The notes beneath the pieces were generated by a model that searched no databases, was not told the DNA's origin, and saw only the letters and a program-made list of their open reading frames with translations. Made by a program: the position numbers and the translations under genes. A stretch of DNA of 64,000 nucleotides from Thalassospira xiamenensis M-5 = DSM 17429 (GTDB taxonomy: Bacteria; Pseudomonadota; Alphaproteobacteria; Rhodospirillales; Thalassospiraceae), in the NCBI RefSeq assembly GCF_000300235.2, contig NZ_CP004388.1:4472001-4536000 (forward strand), read 5' to 3'. This document shows positions 53,257-63,100 of the stretch, in pieces (position 1 is the first letter of the stretch; every line of letters begins with the position of its first letter).

Positions 53257-54486
53257 ATGTCTGAAAGCACGTTACCCTCACCCGAAGCCTTTTTGGTCGA
53301 TTATGTGCGCCGTCTTGAGCGTCGCAAGGATGGTGTGGGGGCGGTTCATGTGCATTTTTCAAAGCTGCTGCCGTTCAACCGGCGCGATCACCATATCCGC
53401 ACGGCAATTGCATCATTCGAAGAAATCGTTCCTGATGTGACCGGGCGTATTTTCACGCTGTCCAATCAGGATCTGATTTTCATCTTTGATGCGGCCGAGA
53501 TTGACGAGGTCAATGCAGTCATATTCCGGCTCAAATTCCTTTTCAATGATGATCCGCTGATCAGTGACGGCAAGGATGAAAGCGGCGCGCCTGCGACCTT
53601 TACCGACTATTTCGATGTCGCACAGCAATACAAGGATTTCCTGCATCTGGCACAAACGCTTGTGCGCTCAAACGCCAACCGTCCGCGTCAGGTCAGCAAG
53701 GCGGCCGAGCGTCACAACGACAGCCCGATGCTTGAAGATGATCGTGCACCGCTGACACCCAAAATACTGGGGCGTATTGACGAGGCATTGCGCAGGGCTG
53801 ATCTTTCGAACCTGATGCGCAGGCAGGCGATTTGTGCGGTTGTCGGTGATGCGAACCCGACGCCGGTTTTTCACGAATTGTTCATTTCGATCAAGGATTT
53901 ACAGCAAACACTGCTGCCCGATGTCAATGTTTTGTCCAATCGCTGGCTGTTTCAGCATCTGACGGAAATTCTTGATCGTCGCATGTTGTCGTTGCTGACA
54001 CGCAGCAATGACGCATCGGTGACCGGTTCGGTCAGTATCAATCTGAATGTTTCGACCCTGCTATCGCCGGATTTCCTGACATTTGACAGCAACGTCAAGG
54101 CAGGTCAGCGCGGAACCATCGTGCTTGAACTGCAAAAGATCGATATCTTTGCCGATCTTGGCGCATTCTTCTTTGCGCGTGATTTCTGCCGCGATCGTGG
54201 CTACCGGATTTGTATTGACGGGATCAGCCATCTTTCGCTGCCCTATATCAACCGCAACAAGCTTGGCGTTGATATGATCAAGATGATCTGGGATCCGGAA
54301 ATGGAAAATCTGGACGAAGAGCACGGCAACGCCATGCGCGAAGCTGTGGCGCAATCAGGCGATACGCGCGTGATCATGTGCCGCTGCGATGATGAGCGGG
54401 CGATCAAATTTGGTCATTCGATCAATATCACCATGTTCCAGGGTCGCCATGTCGAGCATCTGCTGAGCGAGCGCACCAAAAAATAA
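53257..54486 (+). CDS. Protein with a degenerate EAL-like domain
   Basis: The 409-residue protein has an N-terminal part without recognised domain (about 1-190) and a C-terminal part with the spacing of an EAL domain. The EAL motif is replaced by HEL (206-208), a later ELQ (291-293) stands where EAL proteins have ELTE, and IDGI (320-323) replaces the metal-binding DDFG. FGHSINITMFQGRHVE near the end matches the usual QG-GYLF region loosely. The catalytic metal ligands are missing, so it cannot be an active c-di-GMP phosphodiesterase; a binding or scaffold role is possible. Alone between gmhA and cobT. The call is from pattern alone. Confidence 0.6.
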   Translation: MSESTLPSPEAFLVDYVRRLERRKDGVGAVHVHFSKLLPFNRRDHHIRTAIASFEEIVPDVTGRIFTLSNQDLIFIFDAAEIDEVNAVIFRLKFLFNDDPLISDGKDESGAPATFTDYFDVAQQYKDFLHLAQTLVRSNANRPRQVSKAAERHNDSPMLEDDRAPLTPKILGRIDEALRRADLSNLMRRQAICAVVGDANPTPVFHELFISIKDLQQTLLPDVNVLSNRWLFQHLTEILDRRMLSLLTRSNDASVTGSVSINLNVSTLLSPDFLTFDSNVKAGQRGTIVLELQKIDIFADLGAFFFARDFCRDRGYRICIDGISHLSLPYINRNKLGVDMIKMIWDPEMENLDEEHGNAMREAVAQSGDTRVIMCRCDDERAIKFGHSINITMFQGRHVEHLLSERTKK

Positions 54487-54531
54487 CGCCAGCAAACGGC
54501 CGGTACCTTTTTAATTCCGAAATCAAAACGA

Positions 54532-55563
54532 TTACGCGTCGCGGCTTGTGACACCTGCCTTGGCAAAGGTTGCCATGCCGTTGTGGCATTCCGCCGATGC
54601 CCGCAATAGCGGAATGGCAAGGGCTGCACCCGATCCTTCGCCAAGGCGCATGCCAAAATCGAGAAGCGCCTGTTTTCCAAGCTTTTCGATCAGTCGTTTA
54701 TGGCCCGGTTCGGCCGAAACATGCCCGATCAGACAATGGTCAAGGGCATCGCTGCGAATAGTGCCAAGGATTGCCGCAGCTGCACAGGAAACATATCCAT
54801 CAAGAAGAACCGGTACCCGTTGGTAACGCGCGGCCAGAATGGCACCGGCCATCGCGGCAATTTCGCGTCCGCCGACACAGCGCAGAACGTCGAATGCATC
54901 ATGGAACTGATTTTTGTGCAGGATGATGGCATCCCCGACCACGCGTGTTTTGCGTTTAAGCGTTTCATCGTCGATGCCGGTGCCGCGTCCGGTCCAGTCG
55001 GCGGCTTCACCGCCAAACAGGGCATAGGCAATGGCGGCGGCCGAGGTGGTATTGCCGATCCCCATTTCACCGGGCACAAAAAGGTCAATCCCCTTTTCGA
55101 TGGCGCTCATGCCAAAGGCCATTGCTTCGGCGCAGCCTTCGTCATCCATGGCGGGTTCTTGCGAGAAATCGTTGGTCGGGATTTCAAGGGCGACTTCCAT
55201 CACGCGCAGTTCCGCGTCAACCGTTTTGCAGATCTGGTTGATTGCCGCACCGCCATTGATGAAGTTTTCAACCATCTGCTGGTTGACCTCGGCCGGGAAT
55301 GCCGACACGCCCTGTGCACAGACGCCGTGGCTTCCGGCAAAGACCGTGACACGCGGGCGTGTCATGTTCGGTCGTGAATTTCCTTGCCACCCGGCCAGCC
55401 AAAGGCTGATATCTTCCATCCTGCCGAGCGCGCCTGCGGGCTTGGTCAATTGTGGCTCGCGCGTACTTACGGCTGCCTGTGCCTCTGCATCGACACCGGG
55501 CAATTGGGCCATCAGGGTGCGGATTTCATCAAGACTTTGGGGGGGATGCTTGGGATCGAACAT
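54532..55563 (-). CDS. cobT: Nicotinate-nucleotide--dimethylbenzimidazole phosphoribosyltransferase
   Basis: CobT makes alpha-ribazole phosphate for the lower ligand of cobalamin. The 343-residue protein has GSHGVCAQGVSAFPAEVNQQ, NFINGGAAINQICK, FVPGEMGIGNTTSAAAIAYAL and the C-terminal GMRLGEGSGAALAIPLL with the catalytic Glu. GGAG about 8 bases upstream supports ATG 55563 rather than the longer frame. It is divergent from cobS. Confidence 0.96.
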   Translation of the reverse strand: MFDPKHPPQSLDEIRTLMAQLPGVDAEAQAAVSTREPQLTKPAGALGRMEDISLWLAGWQGNSRPNMTRPRVTVFAGSHGVCAQGVSAFPAEVNQQMVENFINGGAAINQICKTVDAELRVMEVALEIPTNDFSQEPAMDDEGCAEAMAFGMSAIEKGIDLFVPGEMGIGNTTSAAAIAYALFGGEAADWTGRGTGIDDETLKRKTRVVGDAIILHKNQFHDAFDVLRCVGGREIAAMAGAILAARYQRVPVLLDGYVSCAAAAILGTIRSDALDHCLIGHVSAEPGHKRLIEKLGKQALLDFGMRLGEGSGAALAIPLLRASAECHNGMATFAKAGVTSRDA

Positions 55564-55704
55564 GGAAAATCTCCGGCTGGCGGACAAGGATGCAAAGCGT
55601 CTTCTGCTTGGCTTCTGTCGCGCCCATGATTAGTCTGATTGCGTGCAAAATGCCAGTTCGAATATCGGAACACACCCGTGAACAATGATCATAATCAAAC
55701 CGGA

Positions 55705-56553
55705 ATGAATTTGAAAAACCTTGATGATGATCAAGTTGATGCCAAACAGCCAGAAACCGGATCTGAATCAGAGCCTGAGCCTGACGCCCCCCCCAAGGGG
55801 ATGCTTGCTGATTTTTGGCGTGCTCTTGCCCTGCTAAGCCGGATACCGGTTTTCATTCCATGTGACTTCAGCGCGCATGCGATGGCACGATCAGTTTGGT
55901 GCTGGCCGCTGGTTGGGTTGTTCATGGCCGGGATTGCGATCATTCCGGCCTACGTCATCGAGATTCTGACCGGCAATGTCGTGATTACGGCCATTGTCGC
56001 GACTTTTACCCTGATCGCGTTGACTGGGGCGATGCATGAGGATGGCATTGCCGATTGTGCCGACGGGTTTGGCGGTGGATTGGACCGTCAACGCAAGCTT
56101 GACATCATGCGCGATAGCCGGATCGGGACTTATGGGGTTGTTGCGCTTGTTTTATGCCTTGCGATGCGCATCGCCCTTCTGGATGCTGCGGGTGAAAGTG
56201 GCAGCATGGCCGCCATCCTGATTGTGATGGCGACACTATCGCGCGCGGCGATGCCGATCGTGACCTATGTGTTTGATCCGGCGCGTGAAGATGGTCTTGG
56301 CAAAAGTGCCGGGCGACCCGACATCAAAGTGGTGAGCGCGGGTATTGCCATCGCCTTGGTTCTGGTGGTGATTGTTGCGGGTGCGGTGACCGCGTTCATG
56401 TGTCTGATTGCCATGATGGTCGGGGCATCGGTTGTCGGATGGATCGCCCGGCATCAGATTGGTGGCCATACTGGCGATGTGCTGGGCATGACTCAAATCA
56501 TCTCCGAGCTGCTTGTCGGTATTGCATTTATCGCGATACTTCAGATTGCCTGA
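55705..56553 (+). CDS. cobS: Adenosylcobinamide-GDP ribazoletransferase (cobalamin synthase)
   Basis: This membrane enzyme joins adenosylcobinamide-GDP to alpha-ribazole. The protein has about 282 residues with the family motifs LTGAMHEDGIADCADGFGGG and IMRDSRIGTYGVVALVL and several hydrophobic segments. An acidic N-terminal stretch (ESEPEPDAPP) precedes the core. GTG 55678 is another possible start. It precedes cobC by 83 bases on the same strand. Confidence 0.94.
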   Translation: MNLKNLDDDQVDAKQPETGSESEPEPDAPPKGMLADFWRALALLSRIPVFIPCDFSAHAMARSVWCWPLVGLFMAGIAIIPAYVIEILTGNVVITAIVATFTLIALTGAMHEDGIADCADGFGGGLDRQRKLDIMRDSRIGTYGVVALVLCLAMRIALLDAAGESGSMAAILIVMATLSRAAMPIVTYVFDPAREDGLGKSAGRPDIKVVSAGIAIALVLVVIVAGAVTAFMCLIAMMVGASVVGWIARHQIGGHTGDVLGMTQIISELLVGIAFIAILQIA

Positions 56554-56636
56554 TGATAAGATCATGAAAAGAACCGTTTAAAACGGCGCCCAAACCCGGA
56601 TCGTATTTTTCGACCGCATTTTTCCTTGGGGGAAGA

Positions 56637-57248
56637 ATGAACAAAGCAGTGACAACCCGTTGGTGGCTTGTTCGCCATGCGCCGGTTCTCAACCCGGAAC
56701 GGCTTGTCTATGGCCGAAGCGACATGCCGGTTGATCTTACCGATGAAAAGGCATTGCGTGCCCTGTCGCGCCATTTGCCAAACGACGCGGTCTGGATTAC
56801 GAGCCACCTTTCGCGCACGCTTGATACCGCGCTTAAACTTCTTGAGCTGATGGATGAAAACATCCTGCCTACGCGTGAAACCGGCTTTGCGGAACAGCAT
56901 TTTGGCGCATGGGAAAAGAAACACTGGAATGATCTGCCCAAAGGGGAAACCACCCGTTTCTGGGCCGATTTCGCGCGCCAGCATCCTCCGAATGGTGAAA
57001 GTTTCAGCGACGTTGTCGAACGGGTTGGGCCAATATTTGACCGGCTGACAAGATATTGGGCCGGGCGCGATATTGTGGCCGTTATTCACGGCGGGACGGT
57101 GCGGGCGGCCCTTGCCAATGCGCTTGGTCTGTCGCTTGAGGCAGCTTTATCATTTCATATCGATACGCTTGGCGTGACACGGATCGAACATATAACCGGC
57201 GTCGATCAGCCGGGCTGGCGGGTGACCGGTGTTAATCTGCGTTACTGA
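56637..57248 (+). CDS. cobC: Histidine phosphatase, probable alpha-ribazole phosphatase
   Basis: This 203-residue enzyme of the phosphoglycerate-mutase superfamily has the phospho-His motif WLVRHAPVLN (His14) and later VIHGGTVRAALANAL with the second catalytic His. GGGGGAAG precedes the start. Location after cobS supports dephosphorylation of alpha-ribazole phosphate or cobalamin phosphate over other roles in this broad family. Confidence 0.85.
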   Translation: MNKAVTTRWWLVRHAPVLNPERLVYGRSDMPVDLTDEKALRALSRHLPNDAVWITSHLSRTLDTALKLLELMDENILPTRETGFAEQHFGAWEKKHWNDLPKGETTRFWADFARQHPPNGESFSDVVERVGPIFDRLTRYWAGRDIVAVIHGGTVRAALANALGLSLEAALSFHIDTLGVTRIEHITGVDQPGWRVTGVNLRY

Positions 57249-57278
57249 TTAAAGGGGGCTGGGCAGTACCCATCTGCC

Positions 57279-57326
57279 GATACCCTGTGGGGCTTGAATG
57301 ACATGCCACACAGGGTATCAGTTTTC
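57279..57326 (+). terminator. Terminator after cobC
   Basis: GATACCCTGTG (57279-57289) and CACAGGGTATC (57309-57319) form an 11-bp stem, followed by AGTTTTC. It lies between two converging genes. Confidence 0.6.
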
Positions 57327-58062
57327 AGGCGGATTTCCGTTGATCGGTTTCCTGCGCATCGACAAGCGCATACTCCGACAAAAAGCGATCTACCATATCG
57401 GCAGAGACATCGTATCTGCCACAGATTGACGCGACATCGTCGAGATAGGCTTCGTAGTAGGGAATAGGTCGGCTGCGCGATTTGCCGCGAAGCTCGTTGA
57501 TTTCCTTAAAATCGGATGCAAATTCCGGTGCTTCGATAACCTGAATGATCGTGTCGTCGATGATGGCGGCGGGTTTGCCTTTGTATTTCTTGCCACAGGC
57601 TGAAAGCATTTTGCTGGCGGTCGGGATGGATATCCCAGGCTGGCCCAGAAGCAGTGACATTTGATCTTCGTCGAAATCGTCATTTTCGAACAATTCCACG
57701 AGTTTCGTCAGGTCACGAACCAGAAGCGAAAGCGCATTTACGCGGATGCCACGCGCATGCGACCAGATGATGGTCGCGACAACACCACAGGTCGGACGGT
57801 TGGCATAAATGTTTCGAACATCACGACGCGCCAATGATATTTCACCATTTACAGCATGATGTTGCAGGAATTCGGGAAAGGATTGATCATTATAGTTCAA
57901 TCTATCCAGCAGCCCGCGCCACATGTCTTCGCGTGATACGGTTTGCCAGGTTGTTGATTTCAGATTCCGAATTCGTTGAATTTGTTCATGAATTGCCATT
58001 TGATCAGCAAATTTCCAATTAACCCCAAGAAGTTTTTCCGAAACCCTTTGCGGTTTCGGCAT
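57325..58062 (-). CDS. Unknown protein, possible helix-hairpin-helix fold
   Basis: The 245-residue protein is not recognised. A GQPGISIPTASKMLSACG stretch in the middle resembles the helix-hairpin-helix region of DNA glycosylase-like folds (Gly-x-Gly-x-x-x-A-S/T-x-x-L), and AIIDDTI follows where such proteins have an acidic residue. No second motif backs a DNA-repair role. Many positions are charged and there is no signal peptide or membrane segment. ATG 58062 is preferred over GTG 58098. It sits among cobalamin genes without any visible connection to them. Confidence 0.5.
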   Translation of the reverse strand: MPKPQRVSEKLLGVNWKFADQMAIHEQIQRIRNLKSTTWQTVSREDMWRGLLDRLNYNDQSFPEFLQHHAVNGEISLARRDVRNIYANRPTCGVVATIIWSHARGIRVNALSLLVRDLTKLVELFENDDFDEDQMSLLLGQPGISIPTASKMLSACGKKYKGKPAAIIDDTIIQVIEAPEFASDFKEINELRGKSRSRPIPYYEAYLDDVASICGRYDVSADMVDRFLSEYALVDAQETDQRKSA

Positions 58063-58234
58063 CCGGACTTTGTTTGTTTTGTAATGTCCGGCGGTCACGC
58101 GGGCGGCTTTTGTCGGCTCTGATCCAACGTGACAAAATTATGTTCTCCTAAAGAATAACCGCCGACAAGCAGTCAATTCTTACAAATACTGACCTTATGG
58201 CTAGGTCGGAGTTTGGGCTTTGGTCGTGGGGGTA

Positions 58235-58430
58235 AAGCTGCTAGGTTCGGCGCTGCCGTTTGGTGATGGGAAACCGGTGTGATGCCGGTGCTGCCCCCGC
58301 AACTGTAACGGGTTGGGTGATCCGGGTGATGTGATGTCACAAGCCACCGGTAATGTTGATTTGCAGACAACATGCCGGGAAGGCGGATTGCTTTCATGCC
58401 CGCAGCCAGAAAACCAGCCATCGGTATCCC
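58235..58430 (+). promoter_or_regulatory. Cobalamin (AdoCbl) riboswitch upstream of cobU
   Basis: Landmarks of the B12-element occur in order: GGGAAACCGGTG (58268-58279), the core box CCCCCGCAACTGTAACGG (58294-58311), AAGCCACCGG (58341-58350) and GCCGGGAAGGCGG (58374-58386). It lies in the long leader of cobU-cobW-cobN, and cobalamin should lower their expression. No terminator hairpin with T-run follows, so translational control of cobU is more likely. Confidence 0.93.
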
Positions 58431-58496
58431 TGTTCGTAAGGATATGGGGTAACGCAATCCGGCCTCGGTGGGAGGTCAAAGCGAAGGAAAACGGGC

Positions 58497-59036
58497 ATGA
58501 CCCAGAATATGGCTGATAACAGCCAGCTTGCCGGGATCCATCTGATCCTTGGCGGTGCCAGATCGGGCAAAAGCCGGTTTGCCGAAAACCGGATCAACCA
58601 TGCAGGCGGCGGTATTTATATCGCGACCGGCCGGGCATGGGACGAGGAAATGGCAAATCGCATCGAACTTCACAAATCATCGCGCGGCGAGATATGGCAA
58701 ACGATTGAGGAACCGCTTGATCTTTGCGCTGTCCTGTCTGCCTGCAATCATGACGGCAGCAAACCGGTGCTGGTCGATTGCCTGACGCTTTGGCTGACCA
58801 ATCTGATGCTGGAAGATCGTGATATCGGGGCCGAGTTTGACCGGCTTTGCGACCTTTTGCCGGGGCTGGATATCCCAGTTCTTCTGGTTTCGAACGAGGT
58901 TGGTTTCGGGATTGTGCCGGAAAATGCCATGGCGCGCAGCTTTCGTGATCATGCCGGACGATTGCATCAACGGATTGCCGAGCTTGCCAATCAGGTGACG
59001 CTTGTGGTTGCGGGCATTCCGATGTCGGTTAAATAG
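58497..59036 (+). CDS. cobU: Adenosylcobinamide kinase / adenosylcobinamide-phosphate guanylyltransferase
   Basis: CobU (CobP) phosphorylates adenosylcobinamide and transfers GMP to it. The 179-residue protein has the P-loop HLILGGARSGKSRFAE, YIATGRAWDEEM with the guanylylated His region (IELHKSSRG), VDCLTLWLTNLM and SNEVGFGIVPEN. GAAGGAAA lies before ATG 58497. A cobalamin riboswitch lies directly upstream. Confidence 0.96.
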   Translation: MTQNMADNSQLAGIHLILGGARSGKSRFAENRINHAGGGIYIATGRAWDEEMANRIELHKSSRGEIWQTIEEPLDLCAVLSACNHDGSKPVLVDCLTLWLTNLMLEDRDIGAEFDRLCDLLPGLDIPVLLVSNEVGFGIVPENAMARSFRDHAGRLHQRIAELANQVTLVVAGIPMSVK

Positions 59037-59068
59037 ATCAGAATTCATAGATTTAAGGGTAATTGAAT

Positions 59069-60109
59069 ATGGCACAGCTTGGAAAAATTCCGGCAACAGT
59101 GATCACCGGTTTTCTTGGTGCAGGCAAAACCACGATGATCCGCAATATGCTGGAAAATGCCGGGGGTAAGCGGATTGCGCTGATCATCAACGAATTTGGT
59201 GATCTGGGCGTGGACCGCGAAGTGATAAATGGTTGTGGCATTTCGGGATGTGCCGAGGACGACGTTGTCGAACTTGCAAACGGTTGCATCTGTTGCACGG
59301 TGGCCGATGATTTCCTGCCGACCATCAAGGGCCTGATTGATCGCGACACGCCGCCTGATCATATCGTTATCGAAACATCAGGGTTGGCACTGCCAAAACC
59401 GTTGGTCAAGGCGTTCAACTGGCCGGAAATCCGTTCACGGGTCACGGTAGATGGTGTGGTGGCTGTTCTGGACGGGGCGGCATTGCGCGACGGGCTGTTT
59501 GCCCATGATCATCATGCGGTTCAGGCCCAACGCGAGGCGGATGATAATCTTGATCATGAAAGCCCGCTTGAGGAACTGTTTGAAGAGCAGCTTCATTGCG
59601 CCGATATGGTGGTTCTGAACAAAACCGATTTGCTGAGCGCTGCCGAAGTTGCCAAGGTCGAGGCAGATATCCGGGCCGAGCTGAAACGCCCATCGGTCAA
59701 GATCATCGCGACCGCGCATTCGAAGGTCGAAAATGCTGTTTTGCTGGGACTTGGAGCGGCGGCCGAAGACGATCTTGATAGCCGCCCCTCACATCATGAC
59801 GATGGTCACGAACATGACCACGACGATTTTGAAAGCTTTGTCGTGTCACTTGACGCGGTTGACGATGCGGCCTTACTTGAAAAACGCCTGATTGATGTCG
59901 TGCGTCAGTTCGATGTCCTGCGGATCAAGGGGTTTCTCGATATTCCCGGCAAGCCGATGCGCCAGGTTGTTCAGGGCGTTGGTGAGAGGTTCCAGCGTTA
60001 TTTCGACCGGCCGTGGGCCGAAACCGAAACGCGCCGGTCGGAACTGGTGGTTATCGGCCTGCATGGCTTGGATCGCGGTGCCATCGAAGCGGCAATCAAG
60101 GCATCGTGA
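59069..60109 (+). CDS. cobW: CobW, G3E-family GTPase
   Basis: CobW is a metal-handling GTPase thought to deliver cobalt for cobalamin synthesis. The 346-residue protein has Walker A GFLGAGKTTMI, the metal-binding CxCC motif NGCICCTVADDF, the GTPase motif NKTDLLS and a His-rich stretch HHDDGHEHDHDDFE near residue 240. The TTG at 59063 is an alternative start. It stands directly before cobN. Confidence 0.95.
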   Translation: MAQLGKIPATVITGFLGAGKTTMIRNMLENAGGKRIALIINEFGDLGVDREVINGCGISGCAEDDVVELANGCICCTVADDFLPTIKGLIDRDTPPDHIVIETSGLALPKPLVKAFNWPEIRSRVTVDGVVAVLDGAALRDGLFAHDHHAVQAQREADDNLDHESPLEELFEEQLHCADMVVLNKTDLLSAAEVAKVEADIRAELKRPSVKIIATAHSKVENAVLLGLGAAAEDDLDSRPSHHDDGHEHDHDDFESFVVSLDAVDDAALLEKRLIDVVRQFDVLRIKGFLDIPGKPMRQVVQGVGERFQRYFDRPWAETETRRSELVVIGLHGLDRGAIEAAIKAS

Positions 60110-60123
60110 CGTTTTGAAATTGT

Positions 60124-60164
60124 AAGATCATCCGGTCGACAACGTTGTGCGGGCGGATGATCTT
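60124..60164 (+). other. Perfect stem-loop between cobW and cobN
   Basis: AAGATCATCCG (60124-60134) and CGGATGATCTT (60154-60164) form an 11-bp perfect stem with a 19-nt loop that holds a CAAC/GTTG inner stem. No T-run follows, so it is not an intrinsic terminator. It may be an mRNA processing or stability element that sets cobN apart from cobW. Confidence 0.5.
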
Positions 60165-60199
60165 GAACCAGCACACGATAAAAGAAACGGACATTTCCG

Positions 60200-63100
60200 A
60201 TGCATCTGCTTGCCGCCCAGCCTGGGCTTGTTACCGATGGAAGCGAAGCCGTCGATTTGGGGCAAAGCCCGGGCGATGTCGTTATCCTGTCGGCGGCAGA
60301 GTCCGAGCTTGCCTGTCTGGCGGGGGCGCAGGCGCGATTGACTTCGGCATTTGGTGATGTGACACCATCGCTGCGATTGGCAAGCCTTTTGCAGTTGGGC
60401 CACAACATGTCGGTCGATCTTTATGTCGACGATGTTCTGGCCGATGCCAAATTCATCATCGTGCGCATTCTGGGCGGTCGGGGATATTGGGAATACGGGA
60501 TCGAACAGCTGGTCGAACTGGCCCGTCGCAACGACGTGCCGTTGGTACTGTTGCCAGGTGACGATCAACCCGATGCGGAACTGTTGTCGTTATCGACGGT
60601 AAAGGGTGCAACGTATCAGCAAATCTGGCGATACCTGATCGAAGGTGGTCCGGGAAATGCTGAACATTTATTGCGTCTTATATATGAAAAGTTGAACCCG
60701 TCTGTCAGTTGGGACTGGAAGCCGGCGGCACCCTTGGTCAAGGCAGGCCTTTATTGGCCGGGGAAAATCACCGCAAATCTCGAAGAAATTGAACAGAATT
60801 GGAAACAAAATCATCCTGTTGTCCCAATCATCTTCTACCGTGCATTAATTCAGGCTGGTAATCTGGATGTAATTGATGCGCTGGTTGAGGAGTTGTTGGG
60901 TAATAGCCTCAATCCATTGCCTGTTTTTGTTGCCAGCCTCAAAGACCCGGTTGCGGCGGCCTTGGTTGAAGAATGGCTGGGGTCAACACGTGCGGATTTG
61001 ATCCTGAACACCACCGGCTTCTCTCTTTCCGTTCCGGGTGTGGAACGAAAAGACGGGCCGTTTGATGTTGTCGATGCACCGGTTTTCCAGGTGGTGCTAT
61101 CTGGCGGTGGTGAAGCATCGTGGCGGGATGGGGTGAACGGCCTTGCCGCGCGGGATATTGCGATGAATGTCGCACTTCCCGAAGTGGATGGCCGTATTTT
61201 ATCGCGCGCCGTGTCGTTCAAGGGATCGGCGGGCAAGGATGCCCTGACCCAGATTGATCTGGTCAAATATATCCCGGTGCGCGATCGGGTGGCGTTTGTT
61301 GCCGAACTGGCGGCCAATTGGGTCAAATTGCGCAAGACGGATGCCCCGGTGCGCAAAGTTGCGATGATCATGGCCAATTATCCCAACAAGGATGCGCGCC
61401 TTGGCAATGGTGTGGGGCTTGATACACCGGCCGGGATGATTGAAACCCTTCGGGCGATGAAGGATGCCGGGTACAGGATTAATGAGCTGCCGGAAAATGG
61501 CGATGCCCTGATCGCGGCGGTCAAGGCCGGACCGACGAATGATTTCAAGTCGCTGGCGGATCGCACCGTTCGTGTGACGATCCCGGTTGCCGATTATCGC
61601 GCGGCATTTGCCGTCCTGCCCGCACGCATCCGTCAGCAGGTAACGGATGCCTGGGGAGAGCCGGAAAGTGATCCGTTTTATCTGCCGGATCGGTCGGCGA
61701 TTGCCCTTTCGATCCTGCCGATGGGCAATGTTGTGGTTGGGCTGCAACCGGCACGCGGATACAATATCGATCCGCTTGAAAGCTATCATTCGCCCGATCT
61801 GGTGCCGCCGCATAACTATTTCGCGTTTTATATCTGGCTGCGCCATCATTTCGGGGCGCAGGCAGTCATTCATTTCGGCAAACACGGCAATATGGAATGG
61901 CTGCCGGGCAAGTCATTAGCGCTGTCGGAAGAATGCTTCCCCGAAGCCGTGTTTGGCCCGACACCGCATTTCTATCCCTTTATTGTCAATGATCCGGGGG
62001 AAGGCACACAGGCCAAGCGCCGTGCGCAGGCGGTGATCCTTGATCATCTGACCCCGCCTTTGACGCGGGCGGAAAGTTACGGACCGCTTAAGGATCTTGA
62101 GGCGCTGGTTGATGAATATTACGACGCAGCAGCAGTTGATCCACGCAGATTGATCATCCTGAAGCGTGACATCCTTGAACTTGCTATTCGTATCGGCCTT
62201 GATCGTGATTGCGGGATTGAGCCGGGCGAGGACGAGGAAAGTGCGCTTGCCAAGCTTGATAATTATCTGTGCGAATTGAAGGAACTTCAGATCCGCGATG
62301 GTTTGCATATCTTTGGTAAGGCACCGGAAGGGGATCTTTTGACCGATCTTCTGGTCGCACTGGCAAGATTGCCGCGAGGGGCTAGCGAGGGGCCAAAGGC
62401 GTCGCTTCATCGGGCCTTGGCCGCCGATATCCTTGGCGATCCCGGTTTTGATCCGCTTGATTGTGCCTTTGCGGAATTTTGGCCGGGGATAAAACCAGAA
62501 ATCCTTGCGCAATATGACGTTGGGGCGTGGCGTACTACGGGCGATACGGTGGAGCGGATTGAGCTTCTGGCGCGTGATCTGGTGCGTGGGGAGGTGGTCG
62601 CGGATCAGGCATTGCTGCGGACAATTGAAGTTCTTTCCGATATCGAAATATCTATTCGCCCGGCGGTGACAGCCTGTGGAGAGGCTGAGATTGCCGGGCT
62701 TTTAGACGGTCTTGCGGGCAAGTTTGTCGAACCGGGACCATCGGGTGCGCCAACGCGCGGGCGGCCAGATGTTTTGCCGACCGGGCGGAATTTCTATTCG
62801 GTCGATACGCGGACGGTTCCGACCCCGGCGGCATGGCAATTGGGCTGGAAATCAGCCGAACTGTTGTTGGAGCGGCATGTTCAGGATCACGGTGAATGGC
62901 CCGCGGCCCTTGGTCTTTCGGTTTGGGGCACCAGCAATATGCGCACCGGGGGCGATGATATTGCCCAGGCGCTTGCCCTGATGGGGGTTCGGCCAACATG
63001 GGACAGCGCATCGCGCCGTGTGACCGGGTTCGAGATTATGCCCGCATCTCTGCTGGGGCGACCGCGCGTTGATGTGACGTTGCGCATATCGGGCTTTTTC

